DNA of 38,771 bases from an uncultured Clostridia bacterium (GTDB lineage Bacteria; Bacillota; Clostridia; Christensenellales; Aristaeellaceae). The stretch spans positions 1 to 38,771 of the forward strand of contig CAKUKM010000021.1 of NCBI GenBank assembly GCA_934663595.1, written 5' to 3'. Every line of letters begins with the position of its first letter. The stretch's first letter is position 1. This document shows positions 13,739-21,577 of this stretch, piece by piece. The notes under the pieces were generated by a model, which saw only the letters and a program-made list of their open reading frames with translations, was not told where the DNA came from and did no database searches. A program made the position numbers and the translations under genes.

Positions 13739-16309
13739 ATGCCTGATAAGATCGTAATGCTGGACGGCTACAGTTTGATGTATCGCGCGTTTCACGCGCT
13801 GCAAACGCCGATGACTGCGCCGGACGGCACGCCGACCAACGCCGTGCACGGCTTTGTGATGATGCTTCTGAAGGTGCTGGACGAGGAAAAGCCTGCGGGA
13901 ATCGCCGTGGCGTTCGACATGCATGCGCCGACGTTCCGCGCGCAGGAATACGCCGCCTACAAGGGCACCCGCAAGCCGATGCCGGACGAGCTGCGCGCGC
14001 AGGATCCCGTGATTCGCGAGCTGATCGGCCTGATGGGCATTCCCATTCTGGAAAAGGAGGGCTACGAGGCGGACGACATTCTGGGCACGGTGAGCGCGAT
14101 GTGCGAGCGCGAGGGGCGCGAGATCGTGCTGGTGACCGGCGACCGCGATTCGTTTCAGCTCTCGGGCGAGAAGACCACGATACTGTATACCAAGCGCGGC
14201 ATCAGCGACACCGTTCGCGTAACGCCCGAATACATTCGCGAGACCTACGGCCTTGCGCCCGTTCAGATGATCGACGTAAAGGGCCTGATGGGCGACGCGT
14301 CGGACAACATTCCGGGCGTTCCCGGAATCGGCGAAAAGACGGCGCTGAAGCTGATTCAGCAATACGGCTCGCTGGAAAAGGTGCTGGATTCGGCGGAGAC
14401 CGATCAGAAGGGCAAGCTGCGCGAGCGGCTGATGGAGCATCGCGATCTGGCGGAGCTCAGCAAGCGCCTGGCCACGATCGATCGCGCGGCGCCGATTGAA
14501 ATTCATCTGGACGAATGGAAGCCGGACGGCCTCGGCGGCGGCGTGGCGCTCCTTAAGGAGCTGGGCATGAATCAGGCCGCGCGGAAGCTGATTGAAAAGG
14601 CGCAGGCGATTGCGCCGGCGAGCGTTCCGGCGGCGCGCGAGGCAAAAGCGCTTCCCGAAATCGAGCGGCTGGATTCAATCGAGGCGCTGGAGGCGCGCGT
14701 GCGCGCGCTTGCGGGGACTGCGAAATGGGCCGCGGCATACTATGGAGCGGAGCTGACCGTGGCGACCGATTCCGCGCGGCTGAGTCTGCCGGCGGGCGGC
14801 GATCTGCTGAGCGCGGGGGTTACGGAGGCGGAGGCGGAGCGCGCGCTCGCGCCGCTGCTGGAAGCTGATTGCCCGAAGGCGATTTACAACATCAAAAACA
14901 TGAACCGCGAGGCGATGCGCGGCGAGATTACGGACGTGATGCTCGCGGCGTACGCGCTGAATCCGCAGCGGGAGAGCTTTTCGGCGGAGGCGCTCTGCCA
15001 GGCGGAGGGAATCGACGCGTTTTCCGCGCATCCCGCGCAGGCGATTTACGAGCTGTCCGAGATCCAGAACCGCCAGATGCGGGAAACGGGGCTTGAAAGG
15101 ATCTATTCCGAGATCGAGCTGCCGCTGTCCGGCGTTCTGCGGGAGATGGAGCGCGCGGGCTTTCTGGTGGACGCGGACGCACTGGAGGCGCTGGGACGGA
15201 CGTTTAAGGCGAAAATTGCGAGCCTTACGGACGAAATCGGCGCGATGGCGGGCGTGCAGATCAATCTGAATTCGCCGAAGCAGCTGGGCGAGCTGCTGTT
15301 TGAGAAGCTCGGCATTCGCGCGCCGAAGAAGACCGCGCGCGGCTATTCCACCAGCGCCGAGGTGCTCGAGCAGCTGGCGGACGAGTATCCGATCTGCGCG
15401 CGCATACTGGAATATCGCAAATACCAGAAGCTGGAATCGACGTATATCCATTCGCTGCTCGAGCTGCGCGATCCCGAGGGCCGCATTCACACGCGCTTTG
15501 ATCAGGTCGCGACGGCGACGGGCCGCATCAGCTCCGCGGAGCCGAATTTGCAGAACATTCCCGTGCGCACGGAGCTGGGGCGCGAAATTCGCCGGGCGTT
15601 CATCGCTTCTCCGGGCTGCAGGCTGGTGGACGCGGACTATTCGCAGATTGAATTGCGCGTGCTTGCGCACATGTCCGGCGACGGGACGATGATCTCGGCG
15701 TTCCGCGAGGGGCAGGACATTCACGCGCGCACGGCCGCGGAGGTCTACGGCGTGCCGCTGGATCAGGTCACGCACGAGATGCGCTCGCGGTCGAAGGCGG
15801 TCAATTTCGGCATTGTTTACGGCATTTCCGATTTCACGCTGGCGAAGAACATCTCCGTGAGCCGCAAGGAGGCGCGCGAATTCATCGACCGGTATTTCGA
15901 GCGCTATCCGGGCGTGAAGCGGTATATGGACGAATCGGTGAAATCCGGAAAGGAAAGGGGCTATGTCGAAACGCTGATGGGCCGCCGGCGGTATTTGCCG
16001 GAGCTTTTAAGCTCCAATTTCAACGTCCGCGCGTTCGGCGAGCGCTGCGCGATGAACAGCCCCATTCAGGGAACGGCGGCGGATATCATCAAGCTCGCGA
16101 TGATCGCGGTGGCGCGCAGAATCCGGGAAGAGAACCTGCGCGCGCGGCTGATCCTTCAGGTGCACGACGAATTGATCGTGGAGGCGCCGGAGGACGAGGT
16201 CGAGCGGGTCGAGGCGCTGCTCCGGGAATGCATGGAGGGAGTGGTTGCGCTGAAGGTTCCGCTCCGGGCGGATATTTCGACAGGGGGAGATTGGCGTGAA
16301 TGCAAATAA
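13739..16309 (+). CDS. polA: DNA polymerase I
   Basis: This is an 856-aa family A polymerase for Okazaki-fragment processing and repair. The N-terminal 5'-3' exonuclease (1-290) has VMLDGYSLMYRAFHA, EADDILGT, VTGDRDSFQL and the IPGVPGIGEKTALKL helix-hairpin-helix. The middle 3'-5' exonuclease-like domain (about 305-460) lacks the DxE metal site (AAAYYGAELT at that point), so proofreading is probably absent, as in Bacillus and Taq enzymes. The polymerase domain carries motif A DYSQIELRVLAH, motif B RSKAVNFGIVYGIS and motif C QVHDELIVEAP. The start at 13739 has GGGGG seven bases upstream. The in-frame ATG at 13712 is too close to the -10. The 3' end overlaps coaE by 14 bp. Confidence 0.97.
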   Translation: MPDKIVMLDGYSLMYRAFHALQTPMTAPDGTPTNAVHGFVMMLLKVLDEEKPAGIAVAFDMHAPTFRAQEYAAYKGTRKPMPDELRAQDPVIRELIGLMGIPILEKEGYEADDILGTVSAMCEREGREIVLVTGDRDSFQLSGEKTTILYTKRGISDTVRVTPEYIRETYGLAPVQMIDVKGLMGDASDNIPGVPGIGEKTALKLIQQYGSLEKVLDSAETDQKGKLRERLMEHRDLAELSKRLATIDRAAPIEIHLDEWKPDGLGGGVALLKELGMNQAARKLIEKAQAIAPASVPAAREAKALPEIERLDSIEALEARVRALAGTAKWAAAYYGAELTVATDSARLSLPAGGDLLSAGVTEAEAERALAPLLEADCPKAIYNIKNMNREAMRGEITDVMLAAYALNPQRESFSAEALCQAEGIDAFSAHPAQAIYELSEIQNRQMRETGLERIYSEIELPLSGVLREMERAGFLVDADALEALGRTFKAKIASLTDEIGAMAGVQINLNSPKQLGELLFEKLGIRAPKKTARGYSTSAEVLEQLADEYPICARILEYRKYQKLESTYIHSLLELRDPEGRIHTRFDQVATATGRISSAEPNLQNIPVRTELGREIRRAFIASPGCRLVDADYSQIELRVLAHMSGDGTMISAFREGQDIHARTAAEVYGVPLDQVTHEMRSRSKAVNFGIVYGISDFTLAKNISVSRKEAREFIDRYFERYPGVKRYMDESVKSGKERGYVETLMGRRRYLPELLSSNFNVRAFGERCAMNSPIQGTAADIIKLAMIAVARRIREENLRARLILQVHDELIVEAPEDEVERVEALLRECMEGVVALKVPLRADISTGGDWRECK

Positions 16310-16913
16310 GCCGTATATTATCGGCCTGACCGGCGGAATCGGCTGCGGCAAGAGCGAGGCGGCGGAATATTTGAGGTCGCTGGGCGCGGTGCACGTGGAT
16401 GCGGACGCGATTTCGCGCGCGCTGACGACGGGCGATCCCGAGACGCTGAATCAGATTCGCGAGCAGTTCGGCGACGGGGTGTTCGCCTCGAACGGCGCGC
16501 TCGACCGCGCGGCGCTGGCGGGAATCGTGTTTGAATCCGAGCCGCATCGCCGCGCTTTGGAGAAGATACTGCACCCGAAAATCCAGTCGCGCGTGTGGTC
16601 GGAGATCGAGCGCGCGGGCGCGGACGGCGCGCGCGTGGTGGTGCTGGACGTGCCGCTGCTGTTTGAAACCGGCATGGACGTGCTCTGCGACGAGACGTGG
16701 ACGGTGACGGCGGGGGAGGAGACGCAGCTGGCGCGCGTGATGGCGCGCGGGCTGACGCTCGAGCAGGCGCAGGCGAGAATTCGCAGCCAGATGCCGGCGG
16801 AGGAACGCAACGAGCGTGCGACGCGGGTGATTAACACGGATCGTTCGATCGAGCGCACGCGCGCGGAGCTGAATGGGTTATACCAGCAGATCGCGCGACG
16901 GGCGGGGAATTAA
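16296..16913 (+). CDS. coaE: Dephospho-CoA kinase
   Basis: This is a 205-aa P-loop kinase for the last step of CoA synthesis (ATP-dependent 3'-phosphorylation of dephospho-CoA). The P-loop GLTGGIGCGKSEAAEYL is at residues 10-26. VHVDADAISRAL, ILHPKIQSRVW, VVLDVPLLFETGMD and the R-rich lid segment (RSQMPAEERNERA) follow the family order. The start is GTG at 16296, five bases after GGGGGAGA, inside the end of polA. The 14-bp overlap implies translational coupling. The polA-coaE order is common in Firmicutes. Confidence 0.95.
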   Translation: MNANKPYIIGLTGGIGCGKSEAAEYLRSLGAVHVDADAISRALTTGDPETLNQIREQFGDGVFASNGALDRAALAGIVFESEPHRRALEKILHPKIQSRVWSEIERAGADGARVVVLDVPLLFETGMDVLCDETWTVTAGEETQLARVMARGLTLEQAQARIRSQMPAEERNERATRVINTDRSIERTRAELNGLYQQIARRAGN

Positions 16914-16970
16914 TGCTGGTCGCTCGATTGAGCGCTTGGAAATGAAGATACGAATTGAATGGGAGGCAGC

Positions 16971-17585
16971 ATGGATCGGAAACGGAAGAAGAGGGCCCGG
17001 CAGAAGCGGCGGCGCGGAAGGAGATGGGCGATTGCAATTGCAATCGTGCTCGCGCTGGGAATCGCGGGGCTCGGCGCATGGATTGTGTACGAGCGCATCG
17101 TCGCGCCGACGGTGCTTACCTATATCGTGGAATACACGGACGAGATCCGCGCGGCGGCGGACGAAAACGGCCTGGAGCCCGCGTATGTCGCCGCGGTGGT
17201 GATGGCGGAATCGAGCTATCGGACGGACGCAGTGTCCAGCGCGAACGCGCAGGGACTGATGCAGCTGCTGCCGTCGACGGCGGAATGGATTGCCGGCAAG
17301 TTCGACGAGACGTATTCGGAGGGTGTGCTGTTTGACGCGGAGACGAATCTGCGCTACGGCTGCTGGTATCTGGGATGGCTGATGCGGCGCTACGACGGCG
17401 ACATGCGCTGCGCGTCCAGCGCGTACCACGCCGGACAGGGCACGGTGGACAAATGGCTGCAGAATCCCGAATACAGCCAGGACGGCAAGACGCTGGACGT
17501 GATTCCGTTTGATTCGACGCGTATTTACGTCGACCGGGTGCTGAAATACTACGAGAAATACGAGGAAGTTTATGCGAAATCTTAA
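16971..17585 (+). CDS. Membrane-anchored lytic transglycosylase (SLT domain)
   Basis: This is a 204-aa protein with a strongly basic N-terminus (RKRKKRARQKRRRGRR), one membrane helix (about 20-42, AIAIAIVLALGIAGLGAWIV) and an extracytoplasmic SLT domain (about 55-200). The catalytic Glu is in VVMAESSYRTDAVS, followed by ANAQGLMQLLPSTAEWIA and the SAYHAGQGTVDKWL motif (AYNAG-type). It would cleave peptidoglycan glycan strands with formation of anhydro ends. The start at 16971 is set by GGGAGG five bases upstream. The in-frame ATG at 16959 precedes that site. Its end overlaps the solute-binding protein gene by 14 bp. Confidence 0.92.
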   Translation: MDRKRKKRARQKRRRGRRWAIAIAIVLALGIAGLGAWIVYERIVAPTVLTYIVEYTDEIRAAADENGLEPAYVAAVVMAESSYRTDAVSSANAQGLMQLLPSTAEWIAGKFDETYSEGVLFDAETNLRYGCWYLGWLMRRYDGDMRCASSAYHAGQGTVDKWLQNPEYSQDGKTLDVIPFDSTRIYVDRVLKYYEKYEEVYAKS

Positions 17586-19167
17586 ACGCGCGCTGATTGG
17601 TCTGCTGCTCGCGGCGCTGCTGCCTGCGTGCCTTGCGGAGGACGGAATCGTGCCGTCCGAGCTGGACGTGGGGCCGCAGAACGTTCAGAACGTCTGGCAG
17701 GGCGATCCGTATGCGGCCGATCTGCTGGTGGGCTATGTGGCCAGCGAGGGCGCGCAGGTCAACCCGTTCTATTGCAGCGACCAGGATCTGGTCAGCATGA
17801 ATCAGCTGGTGTTTGAATCGCTGGTCACGCTCGACGACAGCCAGAAGCCGGTTCCGCAGCTCGCGGATAACTGGACGCACGAGGGAACGGACTGGGTGTT
17901 TACGCTGCGCAGCGGAATTACCTTTCACGACGGCGCGGAGATGACGGCCTACGACGTGGTGGCGAGCTACGAGGCGTTTGTCGCGAACGCGAGCCAGAAT
18001 CCCTATGGCAACCGCCTGCAGCTGTTCATCGAGAGCATGCAGGCGATCGACGACCGCCAGCTGCAGGTCAAGGCGAATTACACCGGCTATATGACGCTGT
18101 ACGCGATGAATTTCCCGGTCGTGCACGCGTCCACGGTGGGCGACGACATGCCGCGCGGCACCGGGCCGTTCTGGTTCGTGGCGTACAATTCGTCCAGCTA
18201 TGTGCGCATTGAGGCCAATCCGCTGTGGTGGAAGCGGCAGCCGACGCTTTCGTCGATTACCTTCCGGCGCTACGACGCCGCCTCGGACGCGGTGGAGGCG
18301 CTGCACACGCGCGAGATCGACATGCTCGGCACGCGCTCGTCGTCCGCGGCGTTCAGCCGGAAGCTGTCGGATTTCGCGTCGATGGACTTTGCGACTGCGA
18401 CGTATGAGATGCTGCTGCCGAATTTGTCCGACAAATCGGTGATGTCGGATCTGAACGTGCGCAAGGCGGTCATGTTCGCGATGGATCGCTCGGCGATTGT
18501 GTCCAGCGCGTATCTGGACATGGCGATTCAGAGCGAGGTGCCGGTGCTGCCGGGCACTTGGCTTTACGAGAGTCAGAGCGCGGTGTTCTATTACAGCCCC
18601 GAGCGCGCGCTGAAGCTGCTGTATGATTCCGGATGGAAGGATCTGACCGGCGACGCGATTCTCAACAAGCTCGACGGCATCAAGCTTACGGATCTGACTG
18701 TGAATATCATTACCTACAACGACGGCGCGAGCTCCGTGCGCGGAAACGCGGCGAAGCTGATTGCGGATTATCTCTCGGTCGTGGGCATTCGCGCCACGGT
18801 GGAGGTGCTCTCGCGCGACAAGGTGATGGACAGAATCGACCAGCGCGACTACGATCTTGCGCTGATCGGCGTGAACTTGAGCGAGGTGCCGGCGCTGCAG
18901 CCGCTGCTGACCGCGGGCGGAGCGCTGAATTTCAATCGCTACGACAACGACAAGATGAACGAGCTGGTCGCGCAGACGCTCACGGCGCAGACGGAGGACG
19001 AGCTGAAGCAGATTTACAGCTCGATTCAGCTGGAGCTGGTGGATCGCCTGCCGGTGCTGGGGCTGCTGTTCCGGACGGGAACGCTGCTTTCCACGCGCGC
19101 GCTGGGCGGACTGAGCGGCATTCGCGCGATGGACATGTTCCGGGGGCTGGAATACCTTTCCGAATGA
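17572..19167 (+). CDS. Family 5 (peptide-type) solute-binding lipoprotein, orphan
   Basis: This is a 531-aa SBP_bac_5 protein (OppA/DppA/MppA type). It has a signal peptide with lipobox LLPAC (Cys20 as likely lipidation site), then the family core: WVFTLRSGITFHDGAEMTAY, DLNVRKAVMFAMDRSAIV near 290-310 and RALKLLYDSGW near 345. It sits within a polA-coaE-transglycosylase operon, overlapping the transglycosylase gene by 14 bp. No permease or ATPase gene is next to it. It may feed the separate Opp-type permease at 29-33 kb or another one. The pairing with a wall-cleaving enzyme suggests a muropeptide ligand, but that is inference. Confidence 0.9.
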   Translation: MRNLKRALIGLLLAALLPACLAEDGIVPSELDVGPQNVQNVWQGDPYAADLLVGYVASEGAQVNPFYCSDQDLVSMNQLVFESLVTLDDSQKPVPQLADNWTHEGTDWVFTLRSGITFHDGAEMTAYDVVASYEAFVANASQNPYGNRLQLFIESMQAIDDRQLQVKANYTGYMTLYAMNFPVVHASTVGDDMPRGTGPFWFVAYNSSSYVRIEANPLWWKRQPTLSSITFRRYDAASDAVEALHTREIDMLGTRSSSAAFSRKLSDFASMDFATATYEMLLPNLSDKSVMSDLNVRKAVMFAMDRSAIVSSAYLDMAIQSEVPVLPGTWLYESQSAVFYYSPERALKLLYDSGWKDLTGDAILNKLDGIKLTDLTVNIITYNDGASSVRGNAAKLIADYLSVVGIRATVEVLSRDKVMDRIDQRDYDLALIGVNLSEVPALQPLLTAGGALNFNRYDNDKMNELVAQTLTAQTEDELKQIYSSIQLELVDRLPVLGLLFRTGTLLSTRALGGLSGIRAMDMFRGLEYLSE

Positions 19168-19181
19168 TGGGGTTTAAATCG

Positions 19182-19778
19182 ATGAGGCAGATATTGCTTG
19201 CGCGCCACGGCGAGACGGACTGGAACGCCCGGCGCTGGGTACAGGGAAGCACGGACACGAGCCTGAATGAAAGCGGCGTTCGCCAGGCGGAGCGGCTGAG
19301 CGAGAAGCTGCTTGCGCGCGGCGAGAGAATCGAGCGGGTATTTACCAGCGAAATGCGGCGCGCGCGGGAGACGGCCGAGATCGTGGCCGGGCGGCTGAAT
19401 ATTCCGCTGATTGCGCGCGCGGGGCTGCAGGAGCTGAACCTGGGCGACTGGGAGGGCCGCACCTGGCGGCAGATCGAGCGCGGCTGGCCCGAATGCTTTG
19501 CCGAATGGAGCCGCGACAAGCGCAGCGTGCGCCCGCCGCACGGGGAGACGTATCAGGAGCTGCTGGAGCGGTTCGTGGGCGCGGTGCGCAGAATCGTTTC
19601 CGAAACGCGGGGAGACGCGCTGATTGTGACGCACAGCGCGTGCATGCTGGCGTTTCAGGCGGAGCTGAATCGCACGCCGCTGGAAACCATGCTGCGCGAT
19701 TACGCTGCCCCTAACGCCGAAGCCATCCCCATTCCCGCGGACAAAATCCTGGAAAGATGGGGAGAATATCCCGAATAA
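19182..19778 (+). CDS. Histidine phosphatase (phosphoglycerate mutase-like)
   Basis: This is a 198-aa cytoplasmic member of the histidine phosphatase superfamily. LLARHGETDWN carries the phospho-accepting His9. FTSEMRRARETAEIV, LQELNLGDWEGRTW with the acidic acid/base region, and IVTHSACM with the second catalytic His follow in order. The substrate is not evident. PhoE-like broad phosphatases and alpha-ribazole phosphatase (CobC) share this pattern, and no cobalamin genes are nearby. The start at 19182 has GGGG nine bases upstream. An in-frame ATG at 19164 overlaps the preceding stop and would add six residues. Confidence 0.9.
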   Translation: MRQILLARHGETDWNARRWVQGSTDTSLNESGVRQAERLSEKLLARGERIERVFTSEMRRARETAEIVAGRLNIPLIARAGLQELNLGDWEGRTWRQIERGWPECFAEWSRDKRSVRPPHGETYQELLERFVGAVRRIVSETRGDALIVTHSACMLAFQAELNRTPLETMLRDYAAPNAEAIPIPADKILERWGEYPE

Positions 19779-19796
19779 TGAATGGAGGAATGAGGG

Positions 19797-19949
19797 ATGA
19801 ATCGCGAAAGCGGCGGTTTGATGGCGTTTTTTCTGATTGTCGGAGCGCTGCTGTTCGTGGCGATGGAGCATCCCTTCGTGTTCTGGGCGATTCTTGTTCC
19901 GACGGCGGTTGTACTTATTGGCGGAATCATTCGGAAATTCAGGCTCTGA
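19797..19949 (+). CDS. 50-aa small membrane protein
   Basis: The frame starts at ATG 19797, preceded by GGAGG nine bases upstream, and stops at 19949. The 50 residues begin MNRESGGLMAFFLIVGALLF and end GGIIRKFRL. Two hydrophobic stretches (8-23 and 28-44) around a short polar link (MEHP) suggest a hairpin or one long helix, with basic residues at the C-terminus. It is 18 bp after the phosphatase gene and right before the operon terminator. I do not recognise a family. Confidence 0.6.
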   Translation: MNRESGGLMAFFLIVGALLFVAMEHPFVFWAILVPTAVVLIGGIIRKFRL

Positions 19950-19960
19950 GCATAGAAATA

Positions 19961-20000
19961 GGCGCATGACTGCGGATTGAAACAGTCATGCGCCCTTTTT
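19961..20000 (+). terminator. Terminator of the polA operon
   Basis: GGCGCATGACTG (19961-19972) pairs perfectly with CAGTCATGCGCC (19983-19994), followed by CTTTTTATG. It lies between converging genes, and the stem could also slow minus-strand transcription from the oxidoreductase gene, although the T-run on that side is poor. Confidence 0.85.
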
Positions 20001-20007
20001 ATGCGAT

Positions 20008-21102
20008 TTAGTCGAAGTAAACCGGCTGGCCGGTCTTCTGGGAGGTGTAAATGGCCTCCAGAATCTGCGTAACGACCAGCGCCTGCTCCGGCTTCGTGAT
20101 CAGGGGCTTGGAATCGTCCTTTACGTGGTCGATCCACATGCGCGCCTCAAGGTCGGCCGGCTCCGCGCCGCTTACGCCGTCAAAGAACGCCGCGCCCGCA
20201 TTCGAAAGCTCGGGCGTGAAGGTATACAGCTTCGAGAAGCGCTCGCCGTTGATGCGCAGCGGGTTCTTCTTGTCGCCCAGCATGTCCGCGCCGCCCTTCG
20301 TGCCGCACAGAATGGTCTTCGCCTCGTCCACCAGCAGCGTATTCAGCGCCCAGCTGGCCTCGAGGAAGATCGTCGCGCCGTTCTTCATGCGGATGTAGCC
20401 GAACGCGCTGTCTTCAACCGTAAACTTCTCCGGGTCCCACGAGCCCCACGCGTTCGCCGCGTCCTTCGTGTCCGCGAGCTTGCGGAACGTGTTGCCAACG
20501 ACCATCGCCGGCTCGTAATTGTCCATTTCCCACAGCGTCAGATCCAGCGCGTGGGTGCCGATATCGATCAGCGGGCCGCCGCCCTGGTTTTCTTCATCCA
20601 GGAACACGCCCCACGTGGGCACCGCGCGGCGGCGCACCGCCTGCGCGCGCGCGTAATAGACCTCGCCCAGATCGCCCGCTTCGCAGCACTTCTTCAGATA
20701 CAGGCATTCGGGGCGGAAGCGGTTCTGATAGCCGATGGTGAGCTTCTTGCCGGTGCGCTTGGCTGCGTCGACCATCTTCTTCGCCTCTTCGGAGTTGATC
20801 GCCATCGGCTTTTCGCACATGACGTGCTTGCCCGCCTCGAGCGCGTCGACCGTAATGAACGAATGCTGGCGGTTCGGGGTCAGCACGTGCACGACGTCCA
20901 GATCCAGCTTGAGCAGGTCGTGGTAATCGGTAAATACCTTCGCGCCCGGCACGCCGAACTTCTCCGCCGCCTTCTGCGCGCGCTCCTCGACGATATCGCA
21001 GAACGCGACCATTTCCACGTCGCTGAGCTTCTTCAGCGCGGGCATATGCTTGCCGTTGGCGATGCCGCCGCAGCCGATGATGCCGATTCTTACCTTATCC
21101 AT
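20008..21102 (-). CDS. Gfo/Idh/MocA-family NAD(P)-dependent oxidoreductase
   Basis: This is a 364-aa two-domain dehydrogenase. The Rossmann domain (1-125) begins RIGIIGCGGIANGKHMPALK, and the conserved EKP lysine motif is in HVMCEKPMAINSEEA. The C-terminal domain has the catalytic His in GPLIDIGTHALDLTLW and the YIRMKNGATIFLEASWALNT sheet. Members oxidise or epimerise sugars, inositols or their derivatives. The substrate cannot be named from sequence. GGAGG lies before ATG 21102. It is second in a two-gene operon, 17 bp after a small membrane protein gene. Confidence 0.92.
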   Translation of the reverse strand: MDKVRIGIIGCGGIANGKHMPALKKLSDVEMVAFCDIVEERAQKAAEKFGVPGAKVFTDYHDLLKLDLDVVHVLTPNRQHSFITVDALEAGKHVMCEKPMAINSEEAKKMVDAAKRTGKKLTIGYQNRFRPECLYLKKCCEAGDLGEVYYARAQAVRRRAVPTWGVFLDEENQGGGPLIDIGTHALDLTLWEMDNYEPAMVVGNTFRKLADTKDAANAWGSWDPEKFTVEDSAFGYIRMKNGATIFLEASWALNTLLVDEAKTILCGTKGGADMLGDKKNPLRINGERFSKLYTFTPELSNAGAAFFDGVSGAEPADLEARMWIDHVKDDSKPLITKPEQALVVTQILEAIYTSQKTGQPVYFD

Positions 21103-21119
21103 GATGATTCTCCTCCTGT

Positions 21120-21410
21120 TTACTGGTTTTCGCGCGTATAACGCGAGGGTTGAATGGGAAACAGTGCGATGAACGCCCAGAGGAACGCCGCGAGGCTCGC
21201 GCAGCCGAGTCCGATCCGAAGCGGAAGCGCGTGCGCCAGCGCCGCCGACAGTATCAGCGCGGGGCCCGCGAGCAGCGCAAATACCGCGCTGATGCGTTTG
21301 ACCCTCGAAAGGGCGCGCCAGTGCCGCAGAAAGCGCCGCTTCCGAAGGCCGGCGACGAACTCCGGAATCCCGAGCAGAAATTCGAGCAGATCGGGAAGCA
21401 GTTCCAGCAT
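21120..21410 (-). CDS. Small membrane protein, 96 aa, unknown function
   Basis: The 96 residues begin with an amphipathic or hydrophobic segment (MLELLPDLLEFLLGIPEFV), then a basic stretch (RKRRFLRHWRALSRVKR), then two membrane helices (about 41-62 and 66-86, LIGLGCASLAAFLWAFIAL-like). The tail is short and polar. GGAGG lies 10 bases before ATG 21410, and a consensus-like promoter is upstream, so it is likely expressed. It is co-transcribed with the oxidoreductase. No family recognised. Confidence 0.65.
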   Translation of the reverse strand: MLELLPDLLEFLLGIPEFVAGLRKRRFLRHWRALSRVKRISAVFALLAGPALILSAALAHALPLRIGLGCASLAAFLWAFIALFPIQPSRYTRENQ

Positions 21411-21444
21411 GGGCGTTTATCCTCCTTTTCCATACTCCATTTCC

Positions 21445-21473
21445 ATTATATCACAGCGGTTCGCGATTGTAAA
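21445..21473 (-). promoter_or_regulatory. Promoter of the small membrane protein / oxidoreductase operon
   Basis: On the minus strand, TTTACA (21473-21468) and TATAAT (21450-21445) have a 17-base spacer, 35 bp before the first start codon. It is divergent from the promoter at 21508-21536, with 34 bp between the two -35 boxes. Confidence 0.75.
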
Positions 21474-21507
21474 CATCTGCGGAAATGTTACAAAATAAAT
21501 ATATTTG

Positions 21508-21536
21508 TTGACAAATTATTGCAGCACTGGTATAAT
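21508..21536 (+). promoter_or_regulatory. Consensus promoter of the SH3/lysozyme gene
   Basis: TTGACA (21508-21513) and TATAAT (21531-21536) are perfect consensus hexamers with a 17-base spacer and a TGG extension. This is the strongest-looking promoter in the window. The leader to ATG 21578 is about 35 nt. Confidence 0.85.
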
Positions 21537-21577
21537 TGATTCCAATGGTGGAATATATTTGAAACAAAGGAGGCGGA

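Noticed and set aside
13739..16309. DNA polymerase I without proofreading as a novelty
   Set aside because: Loss of the 3'-5' exonuclease metal site is common in Firmicute PolA.
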